From contig JAQVDG010000036.1 of the NCBI GenBank assembly GCA_028698395.1, positions 1 through 10,891 of the forward strand: 10,891 nt of DNA, in the 5' to 3' direction. The position numbers were made by a program, and so were the translations under genes. Position 1 is the stretch's first letter. Every line of letters starts with the position of its first letter. Under the pieces are notes generated by a model, which made no database searches, had not been told where the DNA came from, and worked only from the letters and a program-made list of their open reading frames with translations. This stretch comes from Weeksellaceae bacterium (GTDB taxonomy: Bacteria; Bacteroidota; Bacteroidia; Flavobacteriales; Weeksellaceae). Shown here piece after piece: positions 1 to 7,542 of this stretch.

Positions 1-319
1 AGAAGAACAGATGTTCAAAGAACTAGTGTTTTTGTTGAAACGAGAATAACTCACAAAACGAGTTATTTCCCGTTCCAACAAAACATCATTATCATAATGT
101 TAAAAAAAAAATCATAGTCTAGAGCCATAGTAATTATTGATATTATTCGTTTCATACTCGATTAATTTATAGTTATATCAAAACTGTTATTTGAAAAGAA
201 ACGTTTTTACACCAATTTTAAACATAAAATTGATATTTACTCTGTTAACACAATCAGATTCATTAAAAAAAAATTAACAGTTGATAAGAACTTCCTAAGT
301 CGTCTTTTATTATGTTGGG
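1..319. other. AT-rich gene-free left flank
   Basis: I see no credible coding region here; all frames are broken by frequent stops. It holds a strong hairpin at 30-83 (listed separately), a loose 7-bp inverted repeat (CTGTTAA at 242-248 and TTAACAG at 274-280) and several A-runs. Its right edge, 299-319, matches the start region of another cassette: GTCGTCTTTT at 299-308 also occurs at 10746-10755, at the same distance from the AAC of the adjoining palindromic element. The stretch is therefore probably the beginning of a further cassette to the left of element A, but its gene lies outside the window or it has none. Confidence 0.5.
30..83. repeat. Long imperfect hairpin
   Basis: The left arm 30-52 and right arm 60-83 are inverted copies around a 7-nt loop (ACAAAAC). 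By eye 21 positions pair, with two mismatches and one bulged base. Both mismatches become G-U wobble pairs if the minus strand is the transcript, which hints that a minus-strand RNA is the folded form. No U-run follows the stem on either strand, so it is not a textbook intrinsic terminator. It is shorter and differently built from the 125-129 bp elements further right. Its role is unknown. Confidence 0.6.
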
Positions 320-448
320 TAACGGTTGGCGGCTTGGCTTTCGGGCGGTAGATTACGCAGCACACGCTCTGCGAGCCAACTACCACCAAATATACGCATT
401 TCTGTCAAACGTGCAAGTCGCCATATCCTGAAAGCCAAGCCGCTGTTG
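320..448 (-). repeat. attC-like palindromic element A
   Basis: The outer boxes are TAAC (320-323) and GTTG (445-448). Inside these is an asymmetric unpaired spacer (GGTTG on the left, T on the right), then a perfect 14-bp inverted repeat, GCGGCTTGGCTTTC (329-342) against 430-443. The span is 129 bp. The right flank GTTGTAGGC pairs exactly with GCCTACAAC at the left of element B, not with this element's own left end (GGGTAAC). The build (outer box, bulged spacer, inner stem, variable centre) is that of integron attC sites, although the match to the canonical RYYYAAC/GTTRRRY consensus is partial. Strand is given as minus because the neighbouring gene reads leftward into this element, as cassette genes read toward their own attC. 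Confidence 0.75.
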
Positions 449-1162
449 TAGGCTGGCCCTTATTTCATTTTAATCTCGTTGGAAGTGCTTAAACGCAACC
501 TAATACATGTTTATCGTTTGCGATTTTGGTTGAGTTTTATTCTTCAAAACGATATTGTTTTTCAAGCAATGTCCTTTTATATAATGCGGTTTTTGCTATG
601 GTTGACAATCCCTTACAAATTGCACCGCCAGCGAATGAACCAATTGCGATAGGGAATAAAGAAGAAGCCATTGAAATTCCAATTATTGCATTTTCTCTTT
701 CCGAACTGTAATCCATATCATTCGCCAAATACATAATAAAACCAATCACCGCAACAAGCATTGCTATCGAAGCAATAACAAAGAAGAATGTACCAAAACC
801 ATTTAATGTTTTTACACCACTTCCTTCAAAATTTACCTTAACTTCTTTTTCTGGTTTGGGCGGAAAATATTTGCAAATTTCATTATATTCTTCATCTGTC
901 GTTTCAACTGCTACGTCAAGACCCACATAGTACATTTTCTTTTCAATATCCCACTTTGCGTTTTCAGAAAAATACTCTTGGTACTTTCGCTCGCTTTTAT
1001 TTTCATCTATTAGACCAAGGCTAATCAAATGTTGGTTGCGTTCTTTTAGTTTAGTAGCTTCTTGCTCAACTTTGGCTTTTTCAATAAAAGATTGTACTTG
1101 TTCATTCATAATGGTATGGGTTTTAATTCCTGCTCTTTCGGCTTCGCAGGGCTTGCCTACAA
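323..1162 (-). mobile_element. Cassette 1 (membrane protein gene + element A)
   Basis: Boundaries assume integron-type exchange at the G/TT step of the outer box, read on the minus strand. The ends facing inward are GTTGTAGGC at 445-453 and GCCTACAAC at 1155-1163, which are complementary over 9 bp. A two-base mismatch follows, and then pairing resumes for about 5 bp (G plus CCCT). The cassette holds one gene of 190 codons reading toward element A. At about 0.84 kb with a single gene it has the normal size and layout of an integron cassette. I see no promoter of its own. Confidence 0.6.
537..1109 (-). CDS. Small two-helix membrane protein, unknown function
   Basis: I do not recognise the family. 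The 190-residue protein has a charged, probably helical N-terminal part (roughly residues 1-50, rich in E, K and Q), an acidic middle with YYVGLDVAVETTDEEY and a PPKPEKE stretch, and then two hydrophobic helices at about residues 104-129 and 141-165. It ends in a short basic tail (YKRTLLEKQYRF). The bulk of the N-terminal part is therefore likely cytoplasmic, with a helical hairpin in the inner membrane. The frame stays open upstream to 1190, but those codons (MPPSPSESDV...) lie in the arm of palindromic element B. The first methionine outside the repeat, followed by NEQVQSF, is a far better start. No clear ribosome-binding site is present, which is common in this phylum. It is the only gene in its cassette. 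Confidence 0.75.
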   Translation of the reverse strand: MNEQVQSFIEKAKVEQEATKLKERNQHLISLGLIDENKSERKYQEYFSENAKWDIEKKMYYVGLDVAVETTDEEYNEICKYFPPKPEKEVKVNFEGSGVKTLNGFGTFFFVIASIAMLVAVIGFIMYLANDMDYSSERENAIIGISMASSLFPIAIGSFAGGAICKGLSTIAKTALYKRTLLEKQYRFEE

Positions 1163-1288
1163 CGTCTGACTCGCTTGGCGAAGGCGGCATTTTGAAGCAC
1201 TAACTTTCAACTGAAGACGAGACTTTAAAATTAAACAAAAACTTCAAACCGAAGCCATTTCCTGCCGCTTTTGCCAAACGAGCTGTTA
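1160..1288 (-). repeat. attC-like palindromic element B
   Basis: The outer boxes are CAAC (1160-1163) and GTTA (1285-1288). The spacer is GTCTGA on the left against CT on the right. The inner stem pairs CTCGCTTGGCGAAGGCGGCA (1170-1189) with 1264-1283 at 17 of 20 positions. The inner 128 bp (1161-1288) match element D (7544-7671) with only six substitutions and no gap, while the flanks differ. The right flank GTTACCTGCA pairs with TGCAGGTAAC left of element C. The left arm accidentally encodes MPPSPSESDV on the minus strand and so creates false gene starts. Confidence 0.8.
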
Positions 1289-1301
1289 CCTGCATCTCAT
1301 T

Positions 1302-3953
1302 TTATAAATCAATTAAAATCATACTGGTTAGAGGAATTGGATTATAAATCTTATCTCCTATAGGATTAATAAATTCTTTTTCTTCTTCAACCCATTTAAA
1401 CCCTGGTCTGGACAAGTAGTATTCATTCCCTTTTAATACTTTACTCACATAACAATAGCCTACACCAGCGATTGAGGAATAAACTATTTGACCAATGTTT
1501 GCTTTGTTAGCAAAGTTTTTGTTTTCTCTGTTTTGGGTTGCACGTCTAAACGCATTGCAAACCTGATTTTCAAAATAGTCTAATTGCGTGTCTAAATTTC
1601 TTGTTGTCTGTTTTAAGTTCTTGGCTTTTTCTCTTACTTGTCCAATCAAAGTAGTTAGATTTTTGTCTATATCCGTTGTTGATGACCAACCTAAATAATG
1701 CAATGAATTTAATAAAAGTGTTTTCAAATAGGGGCTTTCATCTTCTTTCCAGTAAGTGTTTAAAATACAAACAAGCGTACTGATAAGTGCATCTCGTTGC
1801 AATTGCTCAAACTTTTTTCGTGTGTAATCAAAAGTATATTCTTTAAAGCCATTTTTGGATAATCGCAGAAAGTCGCCAACTATATTTAGGCAACAACCTT
1901 TTACGTTATCATTTTCGTAGTCACCAGTTACAGGCAAATAAGTAAAAAATAGTTGTTGTTGTTCATCTTCTATTTTTTCTGATTTACCGCCAAACTCGTG
2001 AATAAGTTCTAATGCAATCAAATATTTTGTTAAGTCTGTTAAAGTCAGTTTATAGTCCGATACTCTGGTGTCTTTAAATAAAAGATCGTGGTGAAAATAA
2101 CTGTAAAGATTTTTGAAAAAGTTTTTGAGTTTTCGTTTGTCGCTTTCTAAAAGTTTCAAAGGAATGCTTTTATCTTGTCGCACTTCGTTTTCATCGTTTC
2201 CGCTAATGTTGCTAATATCATCTTCTTGTTCGTCTGTTCTTATGTCTGCTTCCAACGCTAAACTTTGTGTATGAGCTAATTTAAGTGCATCTAACACACG
2301 GAGCGAGGGTGTTAAAAGCAAAGCGTTTTCTTGTAGTTGCGAATTTTGTTCTATTGGTTTGTAACCTGATAAATCATAAAGTTGTGATTGGTCGTCTGTT
2401 GTCTTTTCTTCTTTTGTACTCAGTTTGTTTTTAGAAGAATTGATAACAGAAGTTCCGTCTTCTTTCTCGCTTTCGTCAATTATGGCATAATGAATTAAAT
2501 CTAATACATTTCGCAATTCACCACTCTGAAGCTGTCCGCACAATCTTTCCAACTCTGCATTTTTCGGGTCTGGGTGTGTTTTTGCAATTGTAAAATAATT
2601 ACTGATAAGAATTTTGTTTGAAAGGTTTTTTTTGTTATCTGTGCTTTGTATTTGCACATATCTTAATTTATTTTCGTCAATATCAAGGTTTATTTCGTGC
2701 TGTGGTTTTAGTTTTTGGATTGTTTGATTTTTTATCAGTTGATTATTGTTGTCATATAATGCAACTGAAACTGAAGTATCAAAACCGTTATCTGTATAAA
2801 GCGTTAATGTTGCGTAATTGATTTCGGCGACTGATAGTTTTATTGGAAACCGATTGTTTTTGATTATCGCTTGCTCTATTGAAACTTTATTATTGACTGT
2901 AAAATTTGAAAGTTGTTTTTTGCTACTATCTTTTAGTTTCAATCCGATTTTTTCTAAAATGTTCCCTTTTTCTGATTGAATGAAAAGCGAAACTTCCGAA
3001 TTAGCTGTGTTTGAAATTCCTAACCCTGCCGAAGTAATATTTGCACTGCCGAACAAGCAAAATTCTTTGTTGCTTTTCGTCTTAAAATACAAAATTTTAG
3101 CGTGTAGTTTTGATTGCTGTTTTGCTCCAATATTTCTGCATAAATCTAATTCTTTCCAATCGTGGAAATTATATATTTTACTGTCAGGCAATTCCATAGG
3201 AATTGTGCCACTTTCATCAATTACTACATTGATTTTTGCATTAGGGAAAGCATTTTTTATTTCTTCTAATGCTTTTCCTTGTTTGTCGTAATAAGGTGAA
3301 ACGGTTGTTATTTCTGTTACTTTTTCATTTGCCATAAGCTGTTTAATCTGTTGCCAAATTGTGGTTTTATCGGTATTGTATAAGAAAGTCGTTTTGTTGT
3401 TGGGTAAATCTAAAAACTGAAAATCTTCAACCTTTGGCAATTCCATAAGCCATTGTGAATGTTCGGCAATCCAATGTGTTGTTTTTTCATTTACAATACC
3501 TTTTGTGTTTGCACTTAACTTGGAAACATAATTCCACGCTGCGGAAAACACAGGTGAATTTTGCGGTTGATTTATATCAAAATGGTAAGCACCCCAAATT
3601 TCATCATTACTTCCATTACCAGAATTGGTAAGGTTTCCCGAACCAACAAGTAATAAGCCTTCATTTTCGCCAAACAGTAACCAAATTTTCGGGTGGAAAA
3701 TATTTTTTTCAAAAATAGGATATAGTGAATATCCTGTTGCCAATTTCATTTCATCGCCTGTTGCTTGTTGCATCAATTCAGAATAGAAATGTCCGTCAAT
3801 AAAAACATTTACGTTTCTAATTCCGCAGGAACGTAACCATTTCATTACTTTCATTTCAAAGAAATAGAAATCAAAACTGAAAGATGTGAGTACGCAAGAG
3901 TGGTATCGTCCGTTACCAATAAGCGAAAGTATGTTGTTCCGTTTGATAGCCAT
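1302..3953 (-). CDS. Double-HKD phospholipase D-type nuclease protein
   Basis: The 883-residue protein has an N-terminal phospholipase D-superfamily domain with two HKD half-sites. The first is H87-P-K89 with GSGNLT at 104-109 and N116-D-E118. The second is H284-A-K286 with GSANIT at 302-307 and N318-S-E320. The aspartate usual after HxK is not obvious, as in many restriction-type members. Residues about 365-460 look like a beta-sandwich (alternating hydrophobic strands, VSVALYDNNNQL). An acidic low-complexity linker follows near 490-540, then a mostly helical part, then a small beta-rich C-terminus (VYSSIAGVGYCYVSKV). PLD-type domains of this kind cut nucleic acids in restriction enzymes and DISARM DrmC; here a nuclease or phosphodiesterase role is inferred. 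The start codon shares one base with the stop of the upstream gene (TAATG), so translation is coupled. No helicase or methyltransferase accompanies it. The full domain set is not one I can name. Confidence 0.8.
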   Translation of the reverse strand: MAIKRNNILSLIGNGRYHSCVLTSFSFDFYFFEMKVMKWLRSCGIRNVNVFIDGHFYSELMQQATGDEMKLATGYSLYPIFEKNIFHPKIWLLFGENEGLLLVGSGNLTNSGNGSNDEIWGAYHFDINQPQNSPVFSAAWNYVSKLSANTKGIVNEKTTHWIAEHSQWLMELPKVEDFQFLDLPNNKTTFLYNTDKTTIWQQIKQLMANEKVTEITTVSPYYDKQGKALEEIKNAFPNAKINVVIDESGTIPMELPDSKIYNFHDWKELDLCRNIGAKQQSKLHAKILYFKTKSNKEFCLFGSANITSAGLGISNTANSEVSLFIQSEKGNILEKIGLKLKDSSKKQLSNFTVNNKVSIEQAIIKNNRFPIKLSVAEINYATLTLYTDNGFDTSVSVALYDNNNQLIKNQTIQKLKPQHEINLDIDENKLRYVQIQSTDNKKNLSNKILISNYFTIAKTHPDPKNAELERLCGQLQSGELRNVLDLIHYAIIDESEKEDGTSVINSSKNKLSTKEEKTTDDQSQLYDLSGYKPIEQNSQLQENALLLTPSLRVLDALKLAHTQSLALEADIRTDEQEDDISNISGNDENEVRQDKSIPLKLLESDKRKLKNFFKNLYSYFHHDLLFKDTRVSDYKLTLTDLTKYLIALELIHEFGGKSEKIEDEQQQLFFTYLPVTGDYENDNVKGCCLNIVGDFLRLSKNGFKEYTFDYTRKKFEQLQRDALISTLVCILNTYWKEDESPYLKTLLLNSLHYLGWSSTTDIDKNLTTLIGQVREKAKNLKQTTRNLDTQLDYFENQVCNAFRRATQNRENKNFANKANIGQIVYSSIAGVGYCYVSKVLKGNEYYLSRPGFKWVEEEKEFINPIGDKIYNPIPLTSMILIDL

Positions 3954-5515
3954 TATTGGTAAGCAATTTTTGTGTGTAGTTCTGTAATGTTACCTTCATC
4001 ATTGATAACTTGCAAATCATAAAGTAAATTTCGCAATGCATTCATTCGTGGCGAAGTCCAACGTGCAGGAAAAGTATCAATAAGGCGTATCATTTGTTCC
4101 TCAATGATAAATTTATTGGTTGCTTGTGTTCCGTTTCCCATTTTTCGTAAGGCAACCATTTGGTGGCGATAAATTATGTTTTTATGAATAAAAAATGAAA
4201 TAAATTCTTGCAAATCATTTTGCAAATGGTTTGTAATTGCAAATAGGCCGTCTGCCACATTTCCCTCTCTAATAATTCCGTTTCGGCTCAAATATTCTTT
4301 AAGTTGTGGTAATTGTTCTTTGTTGTTATGATAAAGTTTGAAAAGTAAATCAAAACCGATTTTTGCATTTTCTTGTGGTGTGTTGTTTCTTTCTATTTGT
4401 TCTAATAAGTCAATTTCAGTTTTATCAATATTTGTAATGTAGTTTTCAAGTGTTGTAGCCTCGTTGGTCTTACTTTCTTTGTTGATTAGCTTTGAAAAAT
4501 CAGAAATGAATTTTGGCAAATATTCTTCTCTGTGTAAAGTTTCTAAATATTGAAGTGTACCATAGAAAATTAGCCCACAGGCAAACTGCCAATATTCGTT
4601 TAGTTGGTAGCAATACCAACCAATATTGGTATTTTCAATATTTTTAAATTTCTGTTCGTAACAATTGTCAAGATAAACATACCAGTTGTATTCCTGATTG
4701 TTTTCCTCTGCTGTTGATAGTAAAGAAGCGATTGTATTTCTTCTGTGAAATGTAAAATCTTCTTCAATTTCTTTGCTCGGATAATCTTTATCCAATAGCA
4801 TTTCAACGTATAATTTCCATTCTATACTTTCAGGGTTTACTTTATCAATGGCAAAATATTCAATTAGTTCCGAAATATTATTTTGCGATAACTTTCCTTT
4901 CTTTATGCAGTTGTAAAATAGTGTTTTTATTTCTTCTGTCAACCCTTCGTCAAACGCATCTGCTAATTGCTTTCCTGAAACCTTTTGTTTCGGGTGTGGT
5001 TGTGTAATGTTGAAAATAATATCACCTTCATCATTTTCATAACGTACAACTAAAGAAAGGGCAGACATTGCTCCAAAATAATATTGTCCAAAGGCTCCTG
5101 ATGCATATTTCCAATAAACATTTTCATTCCCTTTGTCTTTATCAGCCCCGGCAGCTAAGTCATAGTTATCTATACTTTCCTTAATTAGATTTGAGGCAAA
5201 CAGACTTCCTGTAATTTGAGTAATTTCAGGGCGTTCAGATTGCATAATAATTGCAATCATTAGTTCCGCTCTTCGAATAAAGCGATATTGTTCCGTTTGG
5301 TTGCCCTTTTTTTCTTTTTGAAAATAAAAATTTATTAGCCAACAATAAAATCCGTAATATCTAAGGCGATTTGTTAGATTGGAAATCCCTGGTAATAGTG
5401 TAGAATATGTTGCTTCTGAAGTTACTTGTAGTCCTAAAGGGTCAAGTCCAGTTATTAAATTAATATTTTCTCCCCAAAAAGGGGATATAGAATTTCCCTT
5501 TTGTAATACCGCCAT
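3953..5515 (-). CDS. Conserved-looking 520-residue partner protein, unknown
   Basis: I do not recognise this family. The protein is soluble in appearance, mainly helical and rich in aromatic residues, with no signal peptide and no nucleotide-binding P-loop. Distinctive stretches are LTNRLRYYGFYCWL (residues 47-60), YWKYASGAFGQYYFGAMSAL (134-153) and a later EYWQFACGLIFYGTL. A C-terminal segment with HLQNDLQEFISFFIHKN and an R-rich TFPARWTSPRMNAL may bind nucleic acid, but this is a guess. The gene is first in its operon and its TAA overlaps the ATG of the PLD-type protein by one base, so the two are made together. By analogy with two-gene defence operons it may be the sensor or regulatory partner of the nuclease. 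A six-codon mini-ORF ends three bases before its ATG. Confidence 0.75.
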   Translation of the reverse strand: MAVLQKGNSISPFWGENINLITGLDPLGLQVTSEATYSTLLPGISNLTNRLRYYGFYCWLINFYFQKEKKGNQTEQYRFIRRAELMIAIIMQSERPEITQITGSLFASNLIKESIDNYDLAAGADKDKGNENVYWKYASGAFGQYYFGAMSALSLVVRYENDEGDIIFNITQPHPKQKVSGKQLADAFDEGLTEEIKTLFYNCIKKGKLSQNNISELIEYFAIDKVNPESIEWKLYVEMLLDKDYPSKEIEEDFTFHRRNTIASLLSTAEENNQEYNWYVYLDNCYEQKFKNIENTNIGWYCYQLNEYWQFACGLIFYGTLQYLETLHREEYLPKFISDFSKLINKESKTNEATTLENYITNIDKTEIDLLEQIERNNTPQENAKIGFDLLFKLYHNNKEQLPQLKEYLSRNGIIREGNVADGLFAITNHLQNDLQEFISFFIHKNIIYRHQMVALRKMGNGTQATNKFIIEEQMIRLIDTFPARWTSPRMNALRNLLYDLQVINDEGNITELHTKIAYQ

Positions 5516-5518
5516 AGT

Positions 5519-5539
5519 TTATTTTAATTTTTTACTCAT
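5519..5539 (-). other. Possible 6-codon leader mini-ORF (MSKKLK)
   Basis: On the minus strand, an ATG preceded by AGGAACAATAAT opens six codons (MSKKLK) and stops with TAA three bases before the ATG of the 520-residue gene. The AGGA is better placed for this ATG than for the long gene, whose own start has no ribosome-binding site. It could feed ribosomes into the long gene by coupling, or it could be chance in AT-rich DNA. Confidence 0.3.
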
Positions 5540-5586
5540 ATTATTGTTCCTTTTAACCTGTAAAATGTTTTGCTTAGAGTTGCAGG

Positions 5587-5712
5587 TAACGGTTCTGGTA
5601 TTGCCGAAGGTGAGAATTTTTAGTACAAAAGTTCAATTGAAGAATGAATGTTAAACTTTGCACAAATGTCCAATCGAAGCTGTTCAGCCCCGCTTTTGGT
5701 AATACCTTGTTA
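5587..5712 (-). repeat. attC-like palindromic element C
   Basis: The outer boxes are TAAC (5587-5590) and GTTA (5709-5712), 126 bp apart. The spacer is GGTTCT on the left against TT on the right. The inner stem begins GGTATTGCCGAA (5597-5608) against TTTTGGTAATACC (5694-5706), with two G-T wobble positions. The centre is unrelated to B and D. The right flank GTTATGCAC pairs exactly with GTGCATAAC left of element D. It separates the PLD operon from the protease operon, in a 211-bp gene-free gap (5516-5726). Confidence 0.7.
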
Positions 5713-5726
5713 TGCACTGGGCTGTT

Positions 5727-6350
5727 TTATATTTCCCTTGTTTCAATGATTTTTGCATTTGCTCCAGTTCCTTTTATTTTACTCAAATATTTATTTTCAA
5801 GTTTGTCTTGGTATATTACATCTATTTCGTAATCACAATCCTTAATGTGTTTGTTTCCTTTTTGTCGCCCGAAAATATATCTTCTTTGTCCCTTGTCCAA
5901 GTCGTAGGGTAATGATAAGCTATGTAGAATAATGTCATCCGAAGTTAATTTGAACTCTATAAGTTTAGCGTCTTCTCCTTTATTGTTTAAGTCAATTGTC
6001 AATTCCCCGTCAAATCCTTTGTAGCCTGCACCATTTAGCCAAAGATTGGGTTTTACACTCAATTTTAATTTTCTCTCTTCGATTTCTTTTAATTGACCTA
6101 ATGCTTTGTCATCCTGTCCTTTCAGGATTGACGTATTTCTAAATATTTCAACTTGCTGTGCAATCAAATCATTTTGCAATTTCATTGTCTCGTTTTGAGC
6201 TTCTAAAATTGTAGCTATACCAGTAAGTTTGTCTATTTGGGTTTGTTTGTCTTTGTCTCTACGGAAAAGAAAAACAAATGCTCCAAAAGTAGCAAGTGAG
6301 CCAATTGCCCCAATAATTTGGAAAATCATATTAACTGTGGTGCATTCCAT
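5727..6350 (-). CDS. Single-pass membrane protein with coiled coil and beta domain
   Basis: I do not recognise the family. The 207-residue protein begins with one hydrophobic helix (about residues 8-29, FQIIGAIGSLATFGAFVFLF) followed directly by RRDKDK, so the long C-terminal part should sit in the cytoplasm. Residues about 33-95 are heptad-like and rich in Q, E, K and L (TILEAQNETMKLQNDLIAQQ), probably a coiled coil that oligomerises. Residues about 97-200 look beta-rich (LSVKPNLWL, ELTIDLNNKG, YEIDVIYQDK). The gene starts five bases after the stop of the protease gene, so the two form one operon. The start could also be the second methionine (MIFQII, residue 8). The exported protease and the inner-membrane protein may sit on opposite faces of the same membrane, but I see no direct evidence of interaction. 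Confidence 0.75.
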   Translation of the reverse strand: MECTTVNMIFQIIGAIGSLATFGAFVFLFRRDKDKQTQIDKLTGIATILEAQNETMKLQNDLIAQQVEIFRNTSILKGQDDKALGQLKEIEERKLKLSVKPNLWLNGAGYKGFDGELTIDLNNKGEDAKLIEFKLTSDDIILHSLSLPYDLDKGQRRYIFGRQKGNKHIKDCDYEIDVIYQDKLENKYLSKIKGTGANAKIIETREI

Positions 6351-6355
6351 TGTTA

Positions 6356-7498
6356 CTAATATGTTTTGATAAGGCAGATATAGTTCTTAATTATTTTAGC
6401 CTTGTCCTTCAAGGACATGTCCTTAACTATATTTTTCCCGTCCAAATAAACGGATTTGGTTAAGACTTTCAGATACTCGGTTTTTACAGCATAATTTACA
6501 TTTTGTGGAATGTTGCCTTTATATTTTGCCATGAATATTGAGTTTAATGAACTTGTTGTAATTCCAACAATATTCCCTTTACTATTAAAAAGAGCTCCAC
6601 CGCTATTGCCTGGTTGGATTGGAACAGAAATCTGCATACAAGTATTATCATTATCTATCCCTGATAATGAATTAATAATGCCTGTTGTAAGTTTTGATTC
6701 TGTACCCATAATGTCTGGTTGTGGATAGCCAATCGTAAATACTTCTTCTCCCACTTCATAATCATCTGATAATTCATATGGCAGATAAGTTAATTTTTTG
6801 AACGTACTATCGTTGATTTTTAGAATTGCAATATCATTCGTTTTGTCTGCCAAAAACACACTTACTTTATATGTTTTTATTCCTTCTTCTGAAGGAAAAA
6901 CAACTTCAATTTCTTTTGCTTCATCTATTACATGATAATTTGTAGCAATAAAACCATCTGTATTCAGGATAAAACCTGTTCCAGAACCAACCTGTTCTTT
7001 CTTTCCATTAATTTCCATTCCTTTTGGCTTTTCACCTTTCGCTACAGTCCCATCAAGATATACTCCATAAAAATTAAAATTACCTTGGTCGTCCGCATTA
7101 CCTTCAATTATATCTATTTTCTTTATGTTTTTGTCAATTGAACTAAAAACTAGAGTGAAATCAACTATTTCGTTATATGAACGCATTATGTATTTTTTCG
7201 GTGCAAATGGGATGTTTTTCGCACTCACTAATTCTGCAATTCTTTTTCCATATTGGTCAGAGATGTAATACGCTTTTTTGTCGCCCGGTTTATAAGTCCG
7301 TATCCAACCAGCTCCCAATGAGTTAACATACCTTATGTTTACTACTGTATAGTCGTTAGAGATTTCTATGCTTTTTATAAGCAAAGATTGAACGTGAGAA
7401 TTTGTCTCAACATATGGTAATTCAATTGTCTTTTGAGCAAAGGACAATAAGGGTAAAATTGTTGCAATTAGGATTGCGATTTTTGCTTTTAATTTCAT
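6356..7498 (-). CDS. Exported trypsin-like (HtrA/Deg-like) serine protease
   Basis: The 380-residue protein starts with a clear Sec signal peptide (residues 1-22, MKLKAKIAILIATILPLLSFAQ region, likely cut after SFA). An N-terminal region of about 140 residues that I cannot assign follows. Residues about 170-360 form a chymotrypsin-fold S1C protease. The catalytic triad is visible as H189 in ATNYHVID, D222 in TNDIAIL and S299 in PGNSGGALF. The short oxyanion-loop sequence matches Deg/HtrA proteases, but no PDZ domain follows, and the protein ends about 80 residues after the serine. It should act in the periplasm or outside the cell. The frame is open upstream to 7573 with a GTG, but those codons lie in the arm of element D; the methionine before the signal peptide is the real start. 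It is cotranscribed with the membrane protein gene downstream. Confidence 0.88.
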   Translation of the reverse strand: MKLKAKIAILIATILPLLSFAQKTIELPYVETNSHVQSLLIKSIEISNDYTVVNIRYVNSLGAGWIRTYKPGDKKAYYISDQYGKRIAELVSAKNIPFAPKKYIMRSYNEIVDFTLVFSSIDKNIKKIDIIEGNADDQGNFNFYGVYLDGTVAKGEKPKGMEINGKKEQVGSGTGFILNTDGFIATNYHVIDEAKEIEVVFPSEEGIKTYKVSVFLADKTNDIAILKINDSTFKKLTYLPYELSDDYEVGEEVFTIGYPQPDIMGTESKLTTGIINSLSGIDNDNTCMQISVPIQPGNSGGALFNSKGNIVGITTSSLNSIFMAKYKGNIPQNVNYAVKTEYLKVLTKSVYLDGKNIVKDMSLKDKAKIIKNYICLIKTY

Positions 7499-7542
7499 TG
7501 TCGTAATATTAGCGTTGTTTGTTGTTGTCTTAGCCTTGTGCA

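Larger units (their letters stand above)
1163..5589 (-). mobile_element. Cassette 2 (two-gene PLD operon + element B)
   Basis: The ends are GTTACCTGCA (from 1285) and TGCAGGTAAC (to 5590), a perfect 10-bp inverted pair. A single mismatch follows, then CTC/GAG pairing. The cassette is 4.4 kb and carries a translationally coupled two-gene operon reading toward element B. That is several times the size of an ordinary integron cassette and argues that the two proteins work as one unit. Confidence 0.6.

Noticed and set aside
30..83. Rho-independent terminator
   Set aside because: The stem is strong, but neither strand has the U-run that should follow it; recorded as a hairpin of unknown role instead.
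316..453. tRNA or other structured RNA gene at element A
   Set aside because: The GC-rich stems are unlike a cloverleaf, there is no T-loop or anticodon arm, and the structure is explained by the palindromic element family.
526..711. Plus-strand open frame opposite the membrane protein gene
   Set aside because: It is the antisense shadow of the two transmembrane helices of the minus-strand gene, with no start signals.
2980..3291. 103-codon plus-strand frame inside the PLD-type gene
   Set aside because: It is entirely antisense to the HKD domain, whose motifs on the minus strand show which frame is real.
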